A DNA stretch of 64,000 nt from Opeltia flavorubescens (Eukaryota > Ascomycota > Lecanoromycetes > Teloschistales > Teloschistaceae). The notes beneath the pieces were generated by a model. It was not told the DNA's origin and did no database searches. It was given only the letters and a program-made list of their open reading frames with translations. Where the stretch lies: the NCBI GenBank assembly GCA_000442125.1, contig KE546969.1:1-64000 (forward strand), given 5' to 3'. Both the position numbers and the translations under genes were made by a program. Below, one piece after another: positions 57,364 to 64,000 of the stretch (positions are counted from its first letter, which is position 1; each line of letters opens with the position of its first letter).

Positions 57364-58992
57364 ATGCCAGAATCTAGCAATGATACCTCCGTTGAGGCAG
57401 GCACCAGCGTTCAAGAGACGCAATTTTCCGTCATTCAAGATGATGCCGAGGCAGGGCCAGAGAATGACCATGATCTACAAGCGACTACAAGTAATCAAAA
57501 TGACACAGCACATTCAAGCTACGGCACCACAAATGGGACAGCAAACGCCACCCCAAATGGCAACGATATCAAGGGCAATGCCAAGGCAACCGCTTCCCCA
57601 CGAGCTCTTTCTCCCGACCTACTCCGAGGACTCCTAATGGTCCTGCAAGCCATAGATCACTGCTCCGTCAGCCAAGGAGCATGGAAGCACGGTGTCGCTC
57701 TAGAGTCAGAATCCGATGGAACCATCGTCAACAAGTGGAATGACCCAGTACCATGGACAGCCCGAATGTTGACCCATCTCTGCGCTCCCGGTTTCATGTT
57801 TCTGCTCGGCATGGGCGTTGTGTATTTTGGAAGATCCCGTAGTAAGCTCGGCTGGTCCTCGTTGCAAATGATCAGGCACTTTGCCATACGAGCGTTCGTG
57901 TTGGCTGCCATCAATGAGGTTATCTTTACGCTTGCTTTCGGTCGCGGGCGCATACTTATCTTGAATATCATACTTCTTGCTTTGGCGGTCAATTATCTCC
58001 TTGCTGGGCTTGTATGGCTGGCCATCAATGCATCGGAGAACTTCCTGTCGGCGTTGCTGGATTCTTTCCATTCCTCCTTATCTGACGACGATGTTGAACG
58101 GCCGCTTCTCCGAGATACGTCAAAGTCAGTCTCTTCTTGGGTAACGCGTTTATCTTGGCACATTCACAATGGCATTCTTGTCATCCTTGCCATCATCACC
58201 ATAGCCTGGAACCAATGGATATCGCCTCATCACGGTCATTGCCCACCTAACTCCTCGCCCGACTTTACTGGCTCCACCCAACCCAACAATACAAGCCTTG
58301 GTCCCTGGTTCGATTTCTGGTTCATACCGATCCAGACAACAAAGGTCATCTCGCCTTTTCCTCCTTTGGCCTGGCTATCGCCTGCGATCCTTGGCCTCCT
58401 ATACGGTCGCATCATCCTCTCCCGCAAGTGGACGGCATACACCATCAACGCTAGCAACACCATCTTTGGCATCTTTCTCATGCTACTCTTTGTCCTGACC
58501 CGCCTACTCCACTTTGGCAACCTTTCGGAAGACTGCCTCCGCATGCCTGAGCAACTCGCCGCTCCAGAGCGCAATCAATATCTCGCTTCCTTCCAGTCTT
58601 TCTTCTATATCATCAAATACCCTCCCAGCTTTGCATACATAGCTTTCACTATGTCAATCAACTTCTTCCTCCTAGCTTTCTTTGGTGTTCTGCCGGAGAG
58701 GGTAGCCAGGCGCATTCCGACACTCCTTGTCTTTGGGCAGTCCGCATTGTTTTTCTACATACTGCATTTGATGCTGTACTTCTGTCTGTCCATCCTCGTC
58801 AAGAATTGGTTTGGCCATGAACTTGACCATAACGATCTCATGACTGGGAAACCGGCGGTGGGTACCGAAGGCAAGCCGGCTGTGATGTGGGTAACATGGT
58901 TGGTGGGACTAGTTATCTTATGGCCACTTTGTAGGTGGTATGGGAGATTCAAGAGCACTAAGGGAGTGAATTCTGTCTGGCGTTTCTTCTAG
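57364..58992 (+). CDS. HGSNAT/DUF1624-type membrane acyltransferase
   Basis: An intronless frame of 542 residues. A polar, Asn/Thr-rich N-terminal tail (1-75) precedes RALSPDLLRGLLMVLQAIDHCSV, the conserved first helix of the heparan-alpha-glucosaminide N-acetyltransferase catalytic (DUF1624) family, with its (S/D)xxRG and DH residues. TARMLTHLCAPGFMFLLGMGV follows, then about 8-10 further membrane helices, with a luminal loop near 275-320 (SPHHGHCPPNSSPDF). Human HGSNAT transfers acetyl groups across the lysosomal membrane. Fungal members are uncharacterised acyltransferases, so the substrate is unknown. The ATG is the first in frame and the gene looks intact. Confidence 0.87.
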   Translation: MPESSNDTSVEAGTSVQETQFSVIQDDAEAGPENDHDLQATTSNQNDTAHSSYGTTNGTANATPNGNDIKGNAKATASPRALSPDLLRGLLMVLQAIDHCSVSQGAWKHGVALESESDGTIVNKWNDPVPWTARMLTHLCAPGFMFLLGMGVVYFGRSRSKLGWSSLQMIRHFAIRAFVLAAINEVIFTLAFGRGRILILNIILLALAVNYLLAGLVWLAINASENFLSALLDSFHSSLSDDDVERPLLRDTSKSVSSWVTRLSWHIHNGILVILAIITIAWNQWISPHHGHCPPNSSPDFTGSTQPNNTSLGPWFDFWFIPIQTTKVISPFPPLAWLSPAILGLLYGRIILSRKWTAYTINASNTIFGIFLMLLFVLTRLLHFGNLSEDCLRMPEQLAAPERNQYLASFQSFFYIIKYPPSFAYIAFTMSINFFLLAFFGVLPERVARRIPTLLVFGQSALFFYILHLMLYFCLSILVKNWFGHELDHNDLMTGKPAVGTEGKPAVMWVTWLVGLVILWPLCRWYGRFKSTKGVNSVWRFF

Positions 58993-59370
58993 CCAAAAAA
59001 ATCCAGTGATATATAGTGAAGGATTCGGTTTCCAGCCCCTTCTTAAACATTATCCTTTCAACCATGTTACGCTGTTTCAGGTTGTGTGACCAAGGCACAT
59101 GAGGGAGGCTATTGCTGGTTTGTGTATAAGTACTCGTCGGAAGGAACCTAAGGCTGGACACGAATATTACAGCATCACAACCACAGAAAGTTTGTGTGAT
59201 GTCCGCCAAGGGATGGCACGACGACGATGACTTGGCGCGCCAAGGCTTAGGGCTTGAAGGATCAACGATGACGTCTCAGCATTTGACACCGAAAAGACTT
59301 TTGCGTTATAAGAACAGCTATAAATATCTATCACTTGAATTAAAATTCTCTTTCAAAGATTGAAATCTTG
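58993..59370 (+). promoter_or_regulatory. Short intergenic promoter of the DUF4246 gene
   Basis: A CTATAAATA element at about 59,318-59,326 lies about 45-50 bp upstream of the ATG at 59371, in the right place for a core promoter TATA box. Otherwise no gene or repeat in this stretch. Confidence 0.45.
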
Positions 59371-61601
59371 ATGGCTATACCCACTGCCTCGATCAGGCTA
59401 CCAGGCTTCGGCAAGCCTCTCAACGTCCGTGACGGTCTCAAGTATGATCGCATAAAAACACAGAAGTTTCCTCTCGCATTGATTGACGAGTACTATCGGT
59501 ATATCAGAACTCGTACAAAACTATTCACTGAGCAGCGACTAATGTGTATGAAGACCTCCAAACCTGCCTGTGCGCGAATACATGATCATGGAGCTAGTCA
59601 ACACCATCACTGACAAGCCCAATTGGCAACAAAAAGTCTTAGATGAGACTATCGTTGCAAAATGGAGGACCGAGGTTTTGGGCTCAGACTCGCCAGAGGA
59701 TCATGCCAATGCTTTGGGAGTAAGCTTGGCAGCGGACAGGACTACTGATACCCACGAGACTGAGGATGAACCCACTTCACCAGGCTCTGATAGTAATGCT
59801 AGCCAATGGTCTGCTTATCATGCACCGATGAATATATCTCCGAAGATGTTTGACTGGGCTATCGCAGAAGTCAGGTACAAAGCAGAGCTCTTCAAGCGTT
59901 TCGATTGCGTTGAAGCGCTTGATGGTGTTTGGAAATCCGATACGATTGTCGGAGAGGATTTGAGGAAAGCATTGGAGAAGGCTGTTGAGCCCCTCGAGGA
60001 TGTGCCAGCGGTAAGTCGTAAAGCTGCATTTTCTTGAAGTATTCTATATGCGGCTTTGCACCTCCTCTATAATGTCTAAGTCTTCAATCTAGATCGAAAG
60101 CAGTGGATACGTATGCAATCAGCATTGACCATTTGGTAGGATAAGAAAGACTGGCATCCCGGCTCCAATTCCCAGGTATTGGATCTCGTCCACCCATCAA
60201 TCTATCCGCTCGTCTACGGCCAGAGCCAAATCCTAGAGGATCAGACATGCAATCTAGCTGATTCAACTTCGATGATCGGCAAGGGGAAAACAATACATCT
60301 TCCCGAAGAGGCTACAAAACTGGACTCCGAATGGTCCAAAAAGTTCCAATGGTTACCCGCAGAATTTGAAGCGCCGGAAGGAACGGAAGATGTGCATGTC
60401 AGAAGCTACATCAACAATCTACATCCAAACCACCACCAAGATCTATACTCCATCATAGCTCAGATAGTAGCAAAAGCCATTCCCCTTTGGAACCGCGCTC
60501 TATCCCACCTCATCGCTCCAAGAACAACAGAATTCAGGGTCACGGACTGGAGCAACAGCGATTGCGGGTATGGAGAAGCCGAAAGTGAAGAGCCACGCAA
60601 GTTAGACACCGAGAACGACGGGGACTACTTTGACCGTCTCGAAGTCTGGAGGGACACCCGCCCAATCATCCAGCCCGAAGCCGGAGAATTCAAAACGCCT
60701 GCAGAACGTTTGAAGATACCACAGTCACCGGATATTGAACCATTGGTCAACTTACGTGGGAACGGTGGGCGGATGCAAATCATCGTAAAACTCGCAAACA
60801 TCCACCTGACGCCCGAGAAACCCGAGTATCTAGGTGGATCTTGGCATGTGGAAGGCCAGGCCAACGAGTCCATGTGAGTTCAATTTCTTCTCCCTCGTCA
60901 GCTAAGATATCATCAATTCCTATGCATATTCGTAAAGAACACACCTCTACCCACTTTATCGCTAACTAATAACCCTCCCATGCAGCTGCGCAAGCGCCCT
61001 ATACTACTACTCCAGCCACAACATAACCCCCTCCCACCTCTCCCTCCGGCAACAAACCGACGACGGCGAAGATCTCCCCTACCCCCAAGACGATTTCCGC
61101 GCCCTAGGCCCCATCTACGGAATCACCAACTCCGACCCAAAAATCCAAAACCTCGGTCGAATCCTCACTTCCGAGTCTCGACTCCTCTGTTTCCCAAACG
61201 TGATGCAACACCGCGTTTCCCCCTTCCGCCTCACAGACCCCAGCCAGCCAGGCCATAGAAAATTGTTAGCGTTATTTCTGGTAGATCCACATATAAAGAT
61301 CATAAGTACGGAAAATATCCCGCCGCAGCAACTAGCTTGGTGGAAGGAGACGGTGGAGAGGGCGGGGATACATCAGAAGTTGCCTCCCGAATTGGCGGAT
61401 ATGGTTCTCCACGGGACGGAGTTCCCCGTGAGTCTTAAAAAGGCGGGGGAGCAACGACTGGAGTTGATGGAGGAGAGGAAGGGGTTTAAAAGGAGGAATG
61501 AGGAGGTGGTGAGGGAGTGGACTTTTAGTGTGAGTCTTCCTGTGCACTGTGAATGATGATGCGCCGTTAGCTTATATAGAGAACAGCTGTGTGAGCACTG
61601 A
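59371..61601 (+). CDS. DUF4246 family protein
   Basis: The ATG at 59371 starts MAIPTASIRLPGFGKPLN, the family's N-terminal LPGFG(x)PL motif. The frame then changes between about 59,530 and 59,570 without a clear intron. Exons from there: to 60010, 60146-60873, 60986-61529 and 61587-61601. Family landmarks: MELVNTITDKPNWQQKV, MFDWAIAEVRYKAE, KDWHPGSNSQVLDLVHPSIYPLVYG (restored by splicing out 60011-60145), GGSWHVEGQANESICASALYYYSS (restored across 60874-60985), and the terminal FSLCEH, created by a 15-base last exon after a GTGAGT intron. The product is about 650-690 residues, probably cytosolic; enzymatic role unknown in the family. A small extra exon inside 60011-60145 is possible. Confidence is high for the family and moderate for the first junction. 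Confidence 0.85.
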
Positions 61602-62527
61602 TGTCAACCGGACAGACTTAGTCAACGTGCCGAAAAGGCGAATGGCGGCTTACGAATCGCTGAATGGTATCTAGGCGGACAAATTGGTCGATATTGCTCT
61701 CAGGATGAAATGTAGCGGGAAGTGCTTTGTACAGTAATTTGAGGGAATGATCGAGCTCAGCTACGCAGATTTATACTGATCGATGATGATAGCATGCACT
61801 TACCCAATATAGATGCTGTATCAATAACCAGAGACTCAATTGAAGCGTAATTATCCAAACCGACCACAAAAAATCATCTCGCGCTCTGAACACCATAGTC
61901 TAAACCCAACTTCAATGCCCCAAATCCCTTACTCCATCGACCCAATTTGCCAACCATCTATATACAGCCCACCCGTCCTAAGTGTTCACGAAACCACGAC
62001 ATCTCCACTACCTCTATCGAAAACCAAATCTTGAGGCGGACTTTTCGCTCACCTCCGTCTTCCCTTGAAAGAAGCTGCTCATCCAATAATTACTCCGCTC
62101 GATCCAAACCTCTCCTTGCTCTTGTTATCCTCCTAGCACGCATCTCCATAGTGTTACCTTCAAGTTATACTGGTACCTTACTTATAAGATGATCCTTGAA
62201 AATCGATCCAACAGTATTTTGAGCCGCAAGCCCAAGTACATAGCAAGGAGTACCTATCATCAGTATCGCGTCCGATGACGCAATAGGAATGATAGGAACG
62301 GTAGAGAACTGGTGATTGTATTGCCTGTATAACCGGAACAAGTTTCGCAGACTACAAATCCACGATAGCCTCTACCCCAATTACCCACACCTTAGAAAAG
62401 TAGAGAAACAGTATCTCACCCACAGCACATCTATATTGAACATATCACAGCAAGTCAGCTTTTCCAAAAAAAAACAGGTATACCAATAACACAAGATCCT
62501 AGAAAGCTTTTCAGGCTTTGAGTTGTT
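61602..62527. other. Intergenic, 61.60-62.53 kb
   Basis: Convergent 3' flanks of the DUF4246 and HET genes. A 40-codon frame at about 61,915 is too short to support. No repeats seen. Confidence 0.55.
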
Positions 62528-64000
62528 TTATACAATAGTAACAACCCCCCTCTGCAACCCACTCGCCCTACTCTTCGCCTCAGAGATAATCGGTACATCA
62601 TCACCCCACCCCGCCTTCGCAACCCTCCTCTCTCGTCTCTCCTTCCCGAAAACATCCAACCCTTTTGACATCACAAACTTCAGCCCCAAGGCAAAATTCC
62701 CCGGTCTTTCCTTTCCCAGCCATGCATATCCAGCCCAGCGACACAGTCCAACCCGCTTGAATTGTCCATCAGGCCCATCCGGCACGAGAGCAGGGCCAAC
62801 AATGAATGGTATAACAAGCGGATACATCTGTACCAATGCCAGAAACGTAAATTTCGTATTAGAAGCCAATGATTCATCCGGCGACACCGCCGCGTCCAAA
62901 GGAACGTTTGAACTTCCATCGAAGAGACGATATTCACCCTCCTCCAATTGGAAAAGTTCATCATCACTAGGCTTCCCATCACTGGGATCGTTGTTTACGA
63001 CAATAGCCGACTTCAGATACCCCTCCACCACGACCCTTCCCGTCTGCGTACTCATCGGACCCTCAACTTCCGCCGTCAGTAATCTCGCCAGCGGCTGTGG
63101 TCGAAAATCCCTTAGTTCGTTCTCGGACCAGAGGGTTTTGATGGGACCGTTGACGGAAGCCCAGGACCAGGAGGGCGCTACGGGGGGCGTGGGTCTACCG
63201 TGTGCTACGCCGATAGGCTCCCAATCTGCGTTCCAGAGAAGGTCGTACAGGAGCCAAGATTTCCACAGGCCTGCGAGATAGGTTAGTCTTTTTTTGCGCT
63301 GCAGGACTGCGTCGGCGATGCCGTGTATGGCGGCGAGTTTATCTTTGTTGTAGGTTAATTGTCTGCTTGTGTAGTTCTCGACTACTCCGCTCCAGGACGC
63401 GTGATGGAACTGCTCATCTCTGGTGGTGATTCTGTCAATCGGTGCTTTGTGGCTTGCGGTATGATGGAGGAAAGAGCGTTGAAGTTTCTTATAGTCGTGG
63501 CCGTATTCACGGTAGTCCCGACCGGAGGGATCGGCTTCATTGCATTCGATACTATTGCAGGAGAAAGCGACCATTCCGTCCTCAAATGAGACGATGCGGG
63601 AAGATAGGATACGTTCTTGAAGTGTCCAGCAGCGCGATTCAAGAGGCTTAGCAGTGTCCCTCTCTCGAGAGCCTATCGGAGATAGGAATACAGGTTTACT
63701 CGGGTTGTTTGGCTTTAACGATGGAATGAGGAAAGGTAATTCAAGCGGACGGATGTTATGGCCATCTCGTGGTGAGAAGCAACCCACGGAGCTGTTGCTT
63801 GCTGAAGACGCGGCGATGGTTAGATAGGCGTTGCGATAGATGCTGCACATTTGTGCTGCTTGAATTGCCCAATCTTCAGGACTGCCCTGGATGATGCATA
63901 AAGAGTCGATCCAAAGCCACCGAATACCGAGCTTGCGGGTGATGTATACTGCATCTTGGAATGTTTTCGGCAGAGATGTTATTGGAATACTAGCCAGCCT
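62528..64000 (-). CDS. HET-domain protein, 5' end beyond the window
   Basis: The frame is open from the right edge of the window (64000) to a stop at 62528, about 490 residues, so the N-terminus and start are missing. The edge falls inside the HET domain: SLPKTFQDAVYITRKLGIRWLWIDSLCIIQGSPEDW, then AYLTIAASSASNSSVGCF, SRCWTLQERILSSRIVSF and an intact APSWSWASV motif. The region after the HET domain (about 230 residues) carries no recognised extra domain. Unlike the HET gene at 33.8-36.1 kb, this one has no break in the visible part. Inferred role: heterokaryon-incompatibility or innate-type cell death. Confidence 0.9.
   Translation of the reverse strand, partial: RLASIPITSLPKTFQDAVYITRKLGIRWLWIDSLCIIQGSPEDWAIQAAQMCSIYRNAYLTIAASSASNSSVGCFSPRDGHNIRPLELPFLIPSLKPNNPSKPVFLSPIGSRERDTAKPLESRCWTLQERILSSRIVSFEDGMVAFSCNSIECNEADPSGRDYREYGHDYKKLQRSFLHHTASHKAPIDRITTRDEQFHHASWSGVVENYTSRQLTYNKDKLAAIHGIADAVLQRKKRLTYLAGLWKSWLLYDLLWNADWEPIGVAHGRPTPPVAPSWSWASVNGPIKTLWSENELRDFRPQPLARLLTAEVEGPMSTQTGRVVVEGYLKSAIVVNNDPSDGKPSDDELFQLEEGEYRLFDGSSNVPLDAAVSPDESLASNTKFTFLALVQMYPLVIPFIVGPALVPDGPDGQFKRVGLCRWAGYAWLGKERPGNFALGLKFVMSKGLDVFGKERRERRVAKAGWGDDVPIISEAKSRASGLQRGVVTIV

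Overview
This window is the left end of a chromosome of a filamentous ascomycete (Pezizomycotina). It opens with about 17 copies of the CCCTAA telomere repeat. The genes have short GT-AG introns (about 45-140 bp, mostly near 50-55 bp), and their families are typical of filamentous fungi: HET, SAT4/rhodopsin, UstYa/DUF3328, DUF3176, DUF4246 and CYP52-like P450. The class cannot be fixed from sequence alone; Leotiomycetes would be a guess.

Layout. 1-100 is telomere. 101 to about 12,755 is extremely AT-rich, with almost no CpA or TpG dinucleotides, the signature of exhaustive repeat-induced point mutation (RIP). It holds no readable gene, but two ancient copies of a segment of about 8 kb can still be aligned (101-770 with 8605-9275; 3122-3625 with 11131-11625), along with several degenerate tandem arrays. 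Base composition returns to normal abruptly between about 12,755 and 12,860.

12.8-36 kb is a decaying subtelomeric gene zone. It contains pseudogenes with transition-type stop codons: an unknown gene at 12.9-14.2 kb, a PLL/fucolectin-like beta-propeller at 17.5-18.3 kb, a UstYa-like gene at 26.1-27.1 kb and a HET gene at 33.8-36.1 kb. Between them lie apparently intact genes for secreted proteins (an alpha/beta hydrolase, a two-domain fasciclin protein, a Thr/Ser-linker protein and others). A 921-residue protein at 22.3-25.1 kb joins a HeLo/STAND-type N-terminal domain to what looks like a catalytically dead tyrosine recombinase.

36-64 kb is mostly intact accessory genes: secreted unknowns, a SAT4 membrane protein, a CYP52-type P450 with a C-terminal frameshift, an MFS monocarboxylate-type transporter, DUF3176 and DUF1275 membrane proteins, an HGSNAT/DUF1624-type acyltransferase, DUF4246, and a second HET gene that runs off the right edge.

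The most interesting locus is 47,279-50,007. Five phase-compatible exons encode one 816-residue protein: a HeLo/STAND-like N-terminal helical domain, an AIG1-like P-loop GTPase, a coiled coil, a WxCxCG module and a C-terminal two-helix membrane anchor. With two HET genes and the 22.3-kb HeLo chimera, the window looks like an allorecognition or immune-type subtelomere rich in secreted proteins. Function is inferred from domains only. Gene models were spliced by eye from frame and splice-site consensus. Single ambiguous bases (n) lie at 3019, 18091, 22096 and 24666.
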